22,900 nt of DNA from the NCBI GenBank assembly GCA_900549155.1, contig URNF01000023.1, positions 1 through 22,900 of the forward strand, in the 5' to 3' direction. The notes under the pieces are model-generated. The model was not told where the DNA came from. It ran no database searches and saw only the letters and a program-made list of their open reading frames with translations. The position numbers and the translations under genes are program-made. This DNA comes from an uncultured Oscillospiraceae bacterium. Lineage in GTDB: Bacteria; Bacillota; Clostridia; Oscillospirales; Acutalibacteraceae. Shown here piece by piece: positions 6,714 to 14,928 of this stretch (the stretch's first letter is position 1; every line of letters begins with the position of its first letter).

Positions 6714-7829
6714 GTGAAAATTCTGGTTCTCAGCTGCGGGACGGGGCAGGGGCACAACAGTGCTGCTGCCGCCGTCAGAGAGGCGTTTTTGCGGCACGGG
6801 CACGACTGTGTGATTGCCGACCCGCTGCAATTCGGCAGAAAACACACCGCGGGTGTGGTGGCGGCGACCTATAACGGCATCATCAAAAATGCGCCGGGAG
6901 CATTCGGCGCGATCTATAAGGCGGGCGATCTGTACAGCGCGACGGGGCTGACCTCGCCGGTGTATTTTGCCAACACGCTGTATGCGAAGCATCTGCGCGA
7001 CTATATTGCGGAAAACGGGTTTTCCGCAGTCGTGTGCACGCATCTTTTCGCCATGGAAGCGCTCACGGCGCTGAAAAAGCGGCGCGCCGATTTTGCGGTG
7101 CCCTGCTATGGGGTGCTGACCGACTACACCTGCATCCCGTTTTTGGCAGAAACGCACCTTACGGGGTATTTCATCCCGAGCGAGGAATTGCGCGCGGAGC
7201 TTGCGGGACGGGGCATGGAAAAGGAGTTGCTTTTCGGCACGGGCATCCCCGTGGCGCACCGCTTTGAAGAGCCGATGGAGAAAACGGCGGCAAGAGAAGC
7301 GCTCATGTTGCCGCAGGATGTGCCGACGGTGCTTGTCATGAGCGGCGGCGTCGGCTGCGGGCATCTTGACGCGCTGTGCCGCGCGCTGACCGAGCGGGCA
7401 ACCCGCCCGTTTGTCGCCTGCATTTTGACCGGCAGAAATGAAAAGCTGAAAGCGGAGCTTGACGCGGCGTTCTGCGACAACGACTGTGTGCGCACCGTGG
7501 CGTTCACCGACAAGGCGAATGTGTATATGCGGGCGGCGGACGTGATGATCACGAAGCCCGGCGGGCTTACCAGCACCGAGGCGGCGGTCGCGAACGTGCC
7601 GCTGGTGCATCTTTTGGCGTTTTCCGGCTGTGAGACAAAGAATGCTGCATTTTTTGCCGCACACGGCATGGCGGAGAAGGCGGACGATGTAGAAACGGCA
7701 GCGGACAAGGCGTGGGAGCTGATCGAGAACAAAGACAGTGCCGCCGACATGTGCGCCATGCAGCGGCGGTTCATCCCCGCAGGCGCGGCGGATCGCATCG
7801 TCGCTTTGGTGACGGAGGCGGGCGCATGA
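6714..7829 (+). CDS. GT28-type glycolipid glycosyltransferase (MGDG synthase / UgtP-like)
   Basis: 371 residues, GTG start with GAGGTG upstream. The N-terminus MKILVLSCGTGQGHNSAAAAV carries the GxGHxxAA loop of the MGDG synthase/UgtP group. The central TDYTCIPF and TGYFIPSEEL match that family's acceptor-domain region. The C-terminal nucleotide-sugar site shows GGGVGCGH-like residues (about 218-226) and KPGGLTSTEA (about 281-290). Members add a hexose from a UDP- or GDP-sugar to diacylglycerol on the cytoplasmic membrane face, giving glycolipids and lipoteichoic-acid anchors. The exact sugar and processivity cannot be read from the sequence. It opens an operon and overlaps the next gene by 4 nt (ATGA). 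A close relative of MurG by fold, it is distinct from the real murG at 17106-18227. Confidence 0.85.
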   Translation: MKILVLSCGTGQGHNSAAAAVREAFLRHGHDCVIADPLQFGRKHTAGVVAATYNGIIKNAPGAFGAIYKAGDLYSATGLTSPVYFANTLYAKHLRDYIAENGFSAVVCTHLFAMEALTALKKRRADFAVPCYGVLTDYTCIPFLAETHLTGYFIPSEELRAELAGRGMEKELLFGTGIPVAHRFEEPMEKTAAREALMLPQDVPTVLVMSGGVGCGHLDALCRALTERATRPFVACILTGRNEKLKAELDAAFCDNDCVRTVAFTDKANVYMRAADVMITKPGGLTSTEAAVANVPLVHLLAFSGCETKNAAFFAAHGMAEKADDVETAADKAWELIENKDSAADMCAMQRRFIPAGAADRIVALVTEAGA

Positions 7830-8458
7830 GAGAGCTTTGCTCGTGGTTTTTGTTCATTGTCGGCGGTTTTCTGTCGGGGAGCGTGATGTTCAGCGCTCTG
7901 CTGCCGCGCCGTCTTTTGGGACGGGATGTGCCCGCCGAGAGCGACGACAAAAACCCTGGAGCTGGCAATGTGTTCACCCACTGCGGCGTGCCGATGGGGA
8001 TGCTGTGCCTTTTCATGGATATGGCAAAGGGGTTTGTGCCGGTGTTTTTGGCGGCGCGGTTCACGGACACGGAAAATGTGCTGTTCTCGCTCGTGATTGC
8101 CGCGCCCGTGTTGGGACACGCGCTGGCGCCTTTGTATCACTTCCACGGCGGCAAATGCATCGCCACCGCGTTCGGCGCGCTTTTGGGACTGCTGCCGCAC
8201 AGCAAGGTCGTGTTTTTGCTGGCGGGGCTGTATATTTTCTTTTCCGTGTTTGTGAAGATCCGCCCGCATCGGCGGCGCAGCATTTTGGCGTTTGCACTGT
8301 TCGGCGCGGCGGCGGTCGTGCATTTTCTGTGGGTGGGCAGTCCGTCGTATGCGGTCGGCTGCGCGTTCATTGCACTGATCGCCGTTTTGCGGCACACGCC
8401 GCGCTTTTGCGTTGCCGAGGTGCAGACGGCGTTTGAAAACGAGGAGGGAACATTGTGA
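7826..8458 (+). CDS. Divergent PlsY-like (DUF205) membrane acyltransferase
   Basis: 210 residues with several hydrophobic segments. Like PlsY, which transfers an acyl chain from acyl-phosphate to glycerol-3-phosphate, it has a motif NPGAGNVF (43-50) followed by MDMAKGFVPVFL, a GHALAPLYHFHGGKCIATAFG loop (about 97-117) and an LRH near the C-terminus (188-190). The match is not clean: the usual SGNxGATNxxR motif 1 lacks its Ser and Arg, the GGKGVAT loop reads GGKCIAT, and motif 3 keeps the His but not the Asn (HTPRF instead of HREN). It may use a different acceptor or be a non-canonical paralogue, with the housekeeping plsY elsewhere. The ATG overlaps the stop of the glycosyltransferase, so translational coupling is likely; it overlaps the next gene by 4 nt. 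Confidence 0.75.
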   Translation: MRELCSWFLFIVGGFLSGSVMFSALLPRRLLGRDVPAESDDKNPGAGNVFTHCGVPMGMLCLFMDMAKGFVPVFLAARFTDTENVLFSLVIAAPVLGHALAPLYHFHGGKCIATAFGALLGLLPHSKVVFLLAGLYIFFSVFVKIRPHRRRSILAFALFGAAAVVHFLWVGSPSYAVGCAFIALIAVLRHTPRFCVAEVQTAFENEEGTL

Positions 8459-9129
8459 AAAAAGTACAGGGCGTTTTGTGGGGCTTGGTTCTGGTGGCAG
8501 TGGGTGTTTTGCTGCTTTTGAACACGCTCGACGTTTTGGCGTTTGACATTTTCTTCAAGGGCTGGTGGACGCTGTTCATCATCGTGCCGTGCACGATCGC
8601 GCTCATCACCGAAAAAGAACGGCTCGGCAGCCTTATCGGGCTGTGTGTCGGCGTGTTTCTGCTTTTGTGCAGTCGCGGCGTTTTGGCATATGCGCTGCTT
8701 TGGAAGCTGCTTTTGCCGATCATCGTCGTTCTGATCGGCTTGCGCATCGTTTGCGGCACACTGTTCGGACGGAAAAAGGCGGATGTTGCAAACATCCCGC
8801 CCGTGTCCCCCGCAGCGAAAAACACGACGGCGGTCTTTAACGGGGCGCGGGTGTCGTTTGCAGGCGAGACGTTTGACGGCGCTGCGCTGCGCGCGGTGTT
8901 CGGTGGCATCGAATGTGATCTGCGGGATGCCGTTATCGACAAGGACTGCGTCATTGACGCAACGGCGGTGTTCGGCGGCATTGAACTGTATGTGCCGCAG
9001 GGCGTGAACGTGCAGGTCACCTCGACGGCGGTCTGCGGCGGTGTGTCCGACCACACAAAGCAGGAGACGGGTGCGCACACGCTGTATCTGCGCGCTACCT
9101 GCGTGTTCGGCGGTATTGATGTGAAGTGA
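8455..9129 (+). CDS. LiaF-like membrane protein (envelope-stress sensor family)
   Basis: 224 residues with GTG start and GAGGAGG upstream. Four hydrophobic segments (about 4-25, 36-52, 57-77, 80-102) are followed by a linker and a C-terminal soluble domain with repeated beta turns: VFGGIE at 148-153, VFGGIE at 172-177, VCGGVS at 193-198 and VFGGID at 217-222. This is the layout of LiaF and the cell-wall-active antibiotic response family, whose FGG repeats build a small beta-helix on the cytoplasmic or membrane side. LiaF restrains the LiaRS two-component system in bacilli, but no liaR or liaS is present here, so function is open. It ends 13 nt before the ABC ATPase gene. Confidence 0.8.
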   Translation: MKKVQGVLWGLVLVAVGVLLLLNTLDVLAFDIFFKGWWTLFIIVPCTIALITEKERLGSLIGLCVGVFLLLCSRGVLAYALLWKLLLPIIVVLIGLRIVCGTLFGRKKADVANIPPVSPAAKNTTAVFNGARVSFAGETFDGAALRAVFGGIECDLRDAVIDKDCVIDATAVFGGIELYVPQGVNVQVTSTAVCGGVSDHTKQETGAHTLYLRATCVFGGIDVK

Positions 9130-9142
9130 GAGGAGCACTTTT

Positions 9143-9856
9143 ATGCTGAGAATTGAACATCTGACAAAGGTATACGGCGAAAAACGGGCGGTGGACGATC
9201 TGAGCCTGCACATTCAGCCGGGCGAGATCTATGGCTTTATCGGTCACAACGGCGCGGGAAAAACGACCACGCTGAAGGCGGTCGCGGGGATCCTGCGTTT
9301 TGACGCGGGGGAGATTTACATAAACGGGAGATCCGTCAAGGACGCGCCGCTTGACTGCAAGCGGGAGATCGCGTATATCCCCGACAATCCCGATCTGTAT
9401 GAGTTCATGAGCGGGATCAAATATCTGAATTTCATCGCCGACATTTTCGGTGTCGGCGCGGATGAACGCGCGGCGCGCATCGCGGACTATGCCGCACGGT
9501 TTGAGCTGACCGACGCGCTGGCGCAGCCGATCGCCGCCTACTCCCACGGCATGAAGCAAAAGCTTGCCATCATCGCCGCATGGCTGCACGCACCGCGTCT
9601 CATCATCATGGATGAGCCGTTTGTCGGGCTTGATCCGAAAGCGGCGCACCTTTTGAAGGGCATGATGCGCGAGGTGTGCGACAACGGCGGCGCGATCTTC
9701 TTCTCGACACACGTGCTGGAGGTGGCGGAAAAACTGTGCGATAAGGTCGCCATCATCAAAGAGGGCAAGCTCATTCGCTTTGGCACGATGGATGAGGTGA
9801 AGGGCGACGCGTCGCTGGAACAGGTCTTTTTGGAACTGGAGGGGGACGCATGCTGA
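9143..9856 (+). CDS. ABC transporter ATP-binding protein
   Basis: 237 residues, a single ATPase domain. Walker A is GHNGAGKT (34-41), the signature is YSHGMKQKL, Walker B is LIIMDEPF followed by GLDP, and the switch His is in STHVLEVAEKL. The Q-loop reads YIPDNPDLYEF, with Asp where most families have Gln, as in EcsA-like exporter ATPases. GAGGAG stands upstream of the ATG. The gene overlaps the following permease by 7 nt, so the two make one transporter. Substrate is unknown; the upstream glycolipid and LiaF-like genes point to an envelope lipid or stress role. Confidence 0.92.
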   Translation: MLRIEHLTKVYGEKRAVDDLSLHIQPGEIYGFIGHNGAGKTTTLKAVAGILRFDAGEIYINGRSVKDAPLDCKREIAYIPDNPDLYEFMSGIKYLNFIADIFGVGADERAARIADYAARFELTDALAQPIAAYSHGMKQKLAIIAAWLHAPRLIIMDEPFVGLDPKAAHLLKGMMREVCDNGGAIFFSTHVLEVAEKLCDKVAIIKEGKLIRFGTMDEVKGDASLEQVFLELEGDAC

Positions 9857-11448
9857 AGGTTCTGCTGAAAAAGCAGTTGTCTGAAATTTTTCGCAGCTAT
9901 TTCTATGACCAAAAGAAAAACAAGGCACGCTCAAAGGGCGCAGTCGTCGCCTATATGGTGCTGTTCGTGTTGCTGCTTGTCGGTGTGCTCGGCAGTATGT
10001 TCACGGCGCTGTCGCTCATCCTCTGCGGCCCTATGGTGGCGGTGGGGATGGACTGGTTCTATTTTGCACTGATGGGGCTGCTGGCGGTGCTGCTCGGTGC
10101 GTTCGGCAGCGTGTTCAATACCTATGCGGGGCTGTATCTCGGCAAGGACAACGACCTTTTGCTGTCCATGCCCATCCCCGTGCGCACCATCATCGCGGCG
10201 CGGCTGCTCGGCGTGTATCTCATGGGACTGATGTATGCGGGTGCGGTGCTGCTGCCCGCCATCATCGTGTATCTCATCGTTTCGCCGTTTTCGGTCGGAA
10301 AGCTTTTCGGCGGCGTGCTGTTTTTCGTGCTCATTTCGCTGTTTGTGCTGACGCTTTCCTGCGCGCTGGGGTTTGTGGTGGCAAAGGTGAGCTTGAAGCT
10401 CAAAAACAAGAGCTTCATCACGGTGATCCTGTCGCTGCTGTTTTTCGGCGTATACTATTTTGTGTGCTATAAATCGCAGGAAATTCTGGCGATCTTTCTC
10501 CAAAACGTCACGGCATACGGCGAAAGGATCAAGGGCGCTGTGTACCCGCTGTATATCTTCGGTGCGGCTGCGACGGGCGATCCCTTGCCGCTTTTGCTGT
10601 TTGCGGCGGTCGTGCTGCTTCTTTTCTATCTCGTGTGGCGGCTTTTGTCCCACAGCTTCATCGGCATCGCGACCGCGTCCGGCGCGACGGCGAAAAAGAC
10701 CTATAAAGCGGTGCGCACCGCGCGCAAAAGCGCCGATGCGGCGCTGCTGCGCAAGGAGTTTGCGCGTTTCACCGCAAGCCCGAACTATATGTTAAACTGC
10801 GGCATGGGTATTCTGATGCTGCCGATCCTGGGTATTTTGCTGCTCGTGAAGGGCGATCTTTTTGTCGCCGTGATGAACGAGCTGTTTGAAAACTTCCCCG
10901 GGGCGACGGCGGTGCTGCTGTGTGCGGCGATAGGGCTTGCCTCGACCATGAACGACATGGCGGCGCCCTCGGTGTCGCTTGAGGGGAAAAGCCTGTGGCT
11001 GCTGCAGTCGACACCTGTGACGCCGTGGCAGGTGCTGCGGGCAAAGCTCTCGATGCATCTCATTCTGACGCTTGTGCCGATGCTGTTCTGCTTTGTCTGC
11101 ACGCTGTTTGTCTATCCGTATACGGTGGGGGAAGCGGTGAGCGCGGTGCTGCTGCTGTTGTCGTTTGCGGTGCTGTCGGCGCTGTTCGGGCTTTTCCTGG
11201 GGCTGAAAATGGTGAACCTCAACTGGACCAGCGAGATTACCCCCATCAAGCAGAGCGCGCCGGTGGCGCTGGCGCTGTTCGGCGGCTGGGGCTATGCGCT
11301 GGTGAGCGGCGGGCTTTTCTTCCTTTTCGGACGCACCCTCGGTGCGGTCGGCTATATGCTGTGCGTCTTTGCGGTGACGGCGGTGCTGTGTGCGCTGCTG
11401 GTGGCATGGATGCGGAAAAAGGGCACGGAGATCTTTGCCGCGCTGTAA
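9850..11448 (+). CDS. ABC transporter permease, large exporter type
   Basis: 532 residues with about twelve hydrophobic segments, in two similar halves separated by a basic cytoplasmic loop (about 275-310, KKTYKAVRTARKSADAALLRKEF). The segment NTYAGLYLGKDNDLLLSMPIP (about 96-116) with a following RTIIAARLLGVYL is typical of putative exporter permeases of the ABC_export/EcsB-like kind. It starts inside the ATPase gene and is the last gene of the operon, closing at a strong bidirectional terminator. No substrate-binding protein is present, which supports export or membrane work rather than uptake. Confidence 0.85.
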   Translation: MLKVLLKKQLSEIFRSYFYDQKKNKARSKGAVVAYMVLFVLLLVGVLGSMFTALSLILCGPMVAVGMDWFYFALMGLLAVLLGAFGSVFNTYAGLYLGKDNDLLLSMPIPVRTIIAARLLGVYLMGLMYAGAVLLPAIIVYLIVSPFSVGKLFGGVLFFVLISLFVLTLSCALGFVVAKVSLKLKNKSFITVILSLLFFGVYYFVCYKSQEILAIFLQNVTAYGERIKGAVYPLYIFGAAATGDPLPLLLFAAVVLLLFYLVWRLLSHSFIGIATASGATAKKTYKAVRTARKSADAALLRKEFARFTASPNYMLNCGMGILMLPILGILLLVKGDLFVAVMNELFENFPGATAVLLCAAIGLASTMNDMAAPSVSLEGKSLWLLQSTPVTPWQVLRAKLSMHLILTLVPMLFCFVCTLFVYPYTVGEAVSAVLLLLSFAVLSALFGLFLGLKMVNLNWTSEITPIKQSAPVALALFGGWGYALVSGGLFFLFGRTLGAVGYMLCVFAVTAVLCALLVAWMRKKGTEIFAAL

Positions 11449-11462
11449 GATACGTTGACACG

Positions 11463-11496
11463 AAAAAACGGAGTTGCATGCGCAACTCCGTTTTTT
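11463..11496. terminator. Bidirectional terminator between the ABC operon and thrS
   Basis: Six A, a nine-base stem CGGAGTTGC, loop ATGC, the matching GCAACTCCG and six T give a symmetric hairpin that terminates transcripts from both directions. It lies 14 nt after the permease stop codon (plus) and 13 nt after the thrS stop codon (minus), exactly where two convergent transcripts meet. Confidence 0.93.
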
Positions 11497-11509
11497 GTAT
11501 GGATGGGAT

Positions 11510-13447
11510 TTACCGCGCGCGGTCGGCAATTTCCTTGCCGATCTTCGAAAGGAAGTCGGCAAGCGGCATCGAGCCGAGGTCGCCGTCCTTGCGGGAGCGC
11601 ACGGAGACTGTGCCGCTTTCGGCTTCCTTGTCGCCGATGACCAGCATATACGGCACTTTTTGCACCTGCGCTTCGCGGATCTTATAGCCGATCTTTTCGC
11701 TGCGCTCGTCCATTTCGGCGCGCAGTCCCGCGTCTTTGAGTGCCTTTGTGATCTCCGCCGCCTTGTCCATCAGTCGCTCGGAAATCGGCAGCACCCGCAC
11801 CTGCTCCGGAGCCATCCAGGTCGGCAGCGCACCGGCATAGGTTTCGAGCAGATAGGCAAGCGTGCGCTCATAGCAGCCGAGGGAAGTGCGGTGGATGATA
11901 TAGGGCAGCTTTTTCTGTCCGTCGGTGTCGGTATAGTACATACCGAACCGCTCGGCAAGCAGCATGTCGATCTGAATGGTGACGAGCGTGTCTTCCTTGC
12001 CGTAGACATTCTTATACTGCACGTCGAGCTTCGGACCGTAGAACGCCGCTTCGTCGATACCGATGCTGTATTCCACGTCGAGATCTTTCAAGATGCGCTC
12101 CATGGTGCTCTGTGCGTGCTCCCACTGCTCCGCCGTGCCCTCATATTTATTCTTCGGGTTTGCGGGATCCCACTGGGAGAAACGGAAGGTGCACTTGTCG
12201 AGCAGACCGACCGTGCCGAGGAAGTATTTGGCAAGCTCAAGGCAGCCCTTGAATTCTTCTTCGAGCTGATCGGGGCGCAGCACAAGGTGTCCCTCGGAAA
12301 TGGTGAACTGACGCACACGGATGAGTCCGTGCATCTCGCCGCTGTCCTCGTTGCGGAACAGGGTCGAAGTCTCGCCCAGCCGCATCGGCAGGTCGCGATA
12401 GGAGCGTGCGCGGTTGAGATACACCTGATACTGGAACGGGCAGGTCATCGGGCGCAGCGCGAAGCACTCTTTTGTCTCGTCGTGCGGGTCGCCCATGACA
12501 AACATGCCGTCAAGATAGTGATCCCAGTGACCGGAAATTTTGTACAGCTCACGCTTTGCCATGAGCGGCGTTTTGGTGAGCAGATAGCCTTTTTGCTGCT
12601 CGACATCCTCGACCCAGCGCTGCAAAATCTGAATGACGCGCGCGCCCTTCGGCAGCAGGATCGGCAGTCCCTGTCCGACATAATCGACGGTCGTGAAGTA
12701 TTCAAGCTCGCGTCCTAACTTGTTGTGATCGCGCTTTTTGGCGTCTTCCAGCATTGCCAAATGCTCTTCCAGCATGGATGCTTTCGGGAAAGCAATGCCA
12801 TAGATGCGGGTGAGCATTTTGTTCTTGGAGTCGCCGTGCCAATAGGCGCCGGTGGCGCTGAGCAGCTTGAACGCTTTGACGCGGCCGACATCCGGCAGGT
12901 GCGGACCGGCACAGAGGTCGACAAACTCGCCCTGCTGATAGAACGAAATTTCCGCATCTGCGGGCAGATCGTTGATCAACTCCACCTTATACGGCTCGTC
13001 CTGCATCTTTTCGAGCGCAGCGGCGCGCGGCAGGGTGAAGCGGGTGATGGCAAAGCCCTCTTTGACGATCTTCTTCATTTCGGCTTCGATGGCAGAAAGC
13101 ACCTCGGGGGTGACGCTGCGGTCGGTGTCGAAGTCATAATAGAACCCCTCGTCGATGGACGGCCCGATGGTGAGCTTCACCTCGGGGTACAGACGCTTGA
13201 CCGCCTGCGCCATGATGTGCGACGCGGTGTGCCAGAATGCCTTTTTGCCGTCAAGGTCGTCAAAGGTCAGAAATTCCACCGTGCAGTCGGCGGAAAGCGC
13301 CGTGCGCAGATCGCAGACCTTTCCGTCCACCCGCGCGGCGCAGGCGTTGCGATACAGTCCCATGGAGATGTCGCGGCAAAGTGCGTCAAGCGTAGTGCCG
13401 TTTTCCACCGCGCGCACGTCTCCGCCTTTTAATGTGATGTTCAGCAT
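11510..13447 (-). CDS. thrS: Threonyl-tRNA synthetase
   Basis: 645 residues, the usual length. It shows in order the N-terminal TGS domain (about 1-62), the editing domain with HTASHIMAQAV (73-83) and FVDLCAGPHLP (175-185), the class II catalytic core with Cys336 (LRPMTCPFQ), His387 (SEGHLV) and His519 (IIHRTSLG) as the expected zinc ligands, and the C-terminal anticodon-binding domain (MAPEQVRVLPIS onwards). The core motif reads MTCPFQ, not the common MNCPHH, a known variation among clostridial-type enzymes. The start is ATG 13445-13447; GGAAAGG lies 9 nt upstream. Further upstream in-frame ATGs fall inside the T-box terminator and are rejected. It charges tRNAThr with threonine and is controlled by a T-box leader that reads tRNAThr. 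Confidence 0.97.
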   Translation of the reverse strand: MLNITLKGGDVRAVENGTTLDALCRDISMGLYRNACAARVDGKVCDLRTALSADCTVEFLTFDDLDGKKAFWHTASHIMAQAVKRLYPEVKLTIGPSIDEGFYYDFDTDRSVTPEVLSAIEAEMKKIVKEGFAITRFTLPRAAALEKMQDEPYKVELINDLPADAEISFYQQGEFVDLCAGPHLPDVGRVKAFKLLSATGAYWHGDSKNKMLTRIYGIAFPKASMLEEHLAMLEDAKKRDHNKLGRELEYFTTVDYVGQGLPILLPKGARVIQILQRWVEDVEQQKGYLLTKTPLMAKRELYKISGHWDHYLDGMFVMGDPHDETKECFALRPMTCPFQYQVYLNRARSYRDLPMRLGETSTLFRNEDSGEMHGLIRVRQFTISEGHLVLRPDQLEEEFKGCLELAKYFLGTVGLLDKCTFRFSQWDPANPKNKYEGTAEQWEHAQSTMERILKDLDVEYSIGIDEAAFYGPKLDVQYKNVYGKEDTLVTIQIDMLLAERFGMYYTDTDGQKKLPYIIHRTSLGCYERTLAYLLETYAGALPTWMAPEQVRVLPISERLMDKAAEITKALKDAGLRAEMDERSEKIGYKIREAQVQKVPYMLVIGDKEAESGTVSVRSRKDGDLGSMPLADFLSKIGKEIADRAR

Positions 13448-13467
13448 ATTTCTCATCCTTTCCAAAT

Positions 13468-13501
13468 AAAAAAGTCCCGTCCCTTGGAAAAGGGACGGGA
13501 C
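13468..13501 (-). terminator. T-box intrinsic terminator of the thrS leader
   Basis: A 12-bp stem GTCCCGTCCCTT / AAGGGACGGGAC (minus-strand arms at 13490-13501 and 13474-13485) with loop TTCC is followed by six T. It ends about 20 nt before the thrS start and competes with the T-box antiterminator. Confidence 0.9.
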
Positions 13502-13690
13502 AAAACTGCCTCGTGGTTCCACCCTCGTTCGGCGCAAAAGCGCCCTCGAGCGACCGATAACGGGGTCAACCGACGCGCCTTGCGGCGGGCGCGCACTCAG
13601 AGGTGGTGACCTTTCGCGTCCCTTGCGTTCTCACACCGACCGAACGCTCTCTTGAAGGGAGAGGGGAAAGACCGTGTCCTCGTCACCGTT
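13468..13690 (-). ncRNA. T-box riboswitch leader of thrS, threonine-type
   Basis: The leader carries a perfect T-box AGGGTGGAACCACG (13512-13525, minus), the Stem I apical motif AGAGAG (13647-13652) followed by the GGTGTGAGAA side of the loop, and a specifier-loop region GGTCACCACCTCTGAGTG. The codon ACC at 13605-13607 (Thr) is in the expected place 5' of the CTCTGAG stem. Uncharged tRNAThr would pair with ACC and, through its CCA end, with the TGGA of the T-box, stabilising an antiterminator. The TGGA implies a U discriminator base. Stem I begins near 13690. Helix details were not folded. Confidence 0.9.
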
Positions 13691-13706
13691 TTGTGTGTTG
13701 TATGCG

Positions 13707-14804
13707 TTATTCGCGCGGCTTGCGGTCAAACAGCGCGGTGATGCCGTCGAGCAGATCGTCCTCGTCGTCGGCGGGCTGCGAAAGGGATTTCCAATCGGTG
13801 CTGCCGTCCTTTGCCGTCGGCCCGATGATGCCCTTTTTCGGGTTCTTGTAGTCCTCGGTGAGCCCGGTGGCAATGACGGTCACGCTGACCGTGTCGGGAT
13901 CCTCGCTGTTGAGCACATAGCCCCAAATGATGGTGGCGTCGGGATGCACCACATTGCTGACAGCGGAGGTGGCGCGATCCATTTCGTCAAAGTCAAAGTC
14001 CTCCGGCGCGGAAACGTTGATGAGCACGCCGCGCGCGCCGTCGATGGACGTTTCCAAAAGCGGGCTTTCGATCGCCGCGCGGGTCGCCTGCTCGGCGCGG
14101 TCGGAGCCGGACGCCTTGCCGACGCCCATGTGCGCATAGCCGGCGTCTTTCATGATGGTGAGCACATCGGCGAAATCCAGGTTGATGTCGCCGGGCATCT
14201 TGATGAGGTCGGAAATGCTCTGCACGCCCTGGCGCAGCACGTCGTCCGCCATTTCAAAGGCGTTGCGCATGGTGATCTTCACGTCGCTGACCTCGCGGAT
14301 GCGGTCGTTCGGAATGACCACCAGGCTGTCCACATGCTCCTTCAGAGCGGCAATGCCGTCGAGCGCCTGCTCCATGCGGCGTCTGCCCTCAAAGCTGAAC
14401 GGCTTTGTGACGATGCCGACGGTGAGAATGCCGAGGTCGCGCGCGATCTCCGCAATGACCGGTGCAGCACCTGTGCCGGTGCCGCCGCCCATGCCGGCGG
14501 TGATGAACACCATGTCCGTTCCCTGCAGCGCCGCGGCGATCTCGTCGCGGCTCTCCTCGGCGGCACGCTCGCCGCGCTCGGGGTTGCCGCCCGCACCGCG
14601 GCCGCGGGTGAGCTTTTCGCCGATCTGAATTTTCTGTTCGGCGAGCGAGAGATTCAAAACGGCAATATCCGTGTTGATGGCGATAAATTCCACACCGTGC
14701 ACATCCGCACGGATCATGCGGTTCACGGCGTTTCCGCCGCCGCCGCCGACGCCGACGACCTTGATGACAATGCCGTCAACGCATTCGTTTTCAATCTGCA
14801 TCAT
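13707..14804 (-). CDS. ftsZ: Cell division protein FtsZ
   Basis: 365 residues. It shows the N-terminal VGVGGGGGNAVNRMI (17-31), GTP-binding AGMGGGTGTGAAP, the T7-loop MPGDINLDFADV with Asn and two Asp, and IVTKPFSFEGRRR. This is the tubulin-like GTPase that forms the Z-ring at midcell. The C-terminal linker is short and the usual C-terminal peptide (DIPxFLRxR-like) is replaced by DLLDGITALFDRKPRE, so binding sites for FtsA, SepF or EzrA may be altered. The start is ATG 14802-14804, with GGGAGG upstream at an 11-nt spacing. It lies 125 nt from ftsQ and has its own promoter candidate. Transcription may continue into the thrS T-box leader. Confidence 0.97.
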   Translation of the reverse strand: MMQIENECVDGIVIKVVGVGGGGGNAVNRMIRADVHGVEFIAINTDIAVLNLSLAEQKIQIGEKLTRGRGAGGNPERGERAAEESRDEIAAALQGTDMVFITAGMGGGTGTGAAPVIAEIARDLGILTVGIVTKPFSFEGRRRMEQALDGIAALKEHVDSLVVIPNDRIREVSDVKITMRNAFEMADDVLRQGVQSISDLIKMPGDINLDFADVLTIMKDAGYAHMGVGKASGSDRAEQATRAAIESPLLETSIDGARGVLINVSAPEDFDFDEMDRATSAVSNVVHPDATIIWGYVLNSEDPDTVSVTVIATGLTEDYKNPKKGIIGPTAKDGSTDWKSLSQPADDEDDLLDGITALFDRKPRE

Positions 14805-14883
14805 AGTTTTTACATCCTCCCGCTTACTTCCGAAATCATGTATATACAGTGGTTATTTCACATATGTATGACTATATAGGCTA

Positions 14884-14912
14884 ATAGTATCATGCCGCGC
14901 TGAAAAATTCAA
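14884..14912 (-). promoter_or_regulatory. Promoter candidate for ftsZ
   Basis: On the minus strand TTGAAT (14907-14912), 17 nt, TACTAT (14884-14889) stands in the AT-rich 124-nt gap between ftsQ and ftsZ. It would give a leader of about 70 nt. This allows ftsZ to be expressed apart from the upstream cell wall genes. Confidence 0.55.
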
Positions 14913-14928
14913 TAGTTTTTGCAAATTT

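Noticed and set aside
13448..13537. Longer thrS reading frame with an earlier ATG
   Set aside because: It would translate through the T-box terminator hairpin and the T-box sequence; the internal ATG at 13447 has the correct ribosome site and family start.
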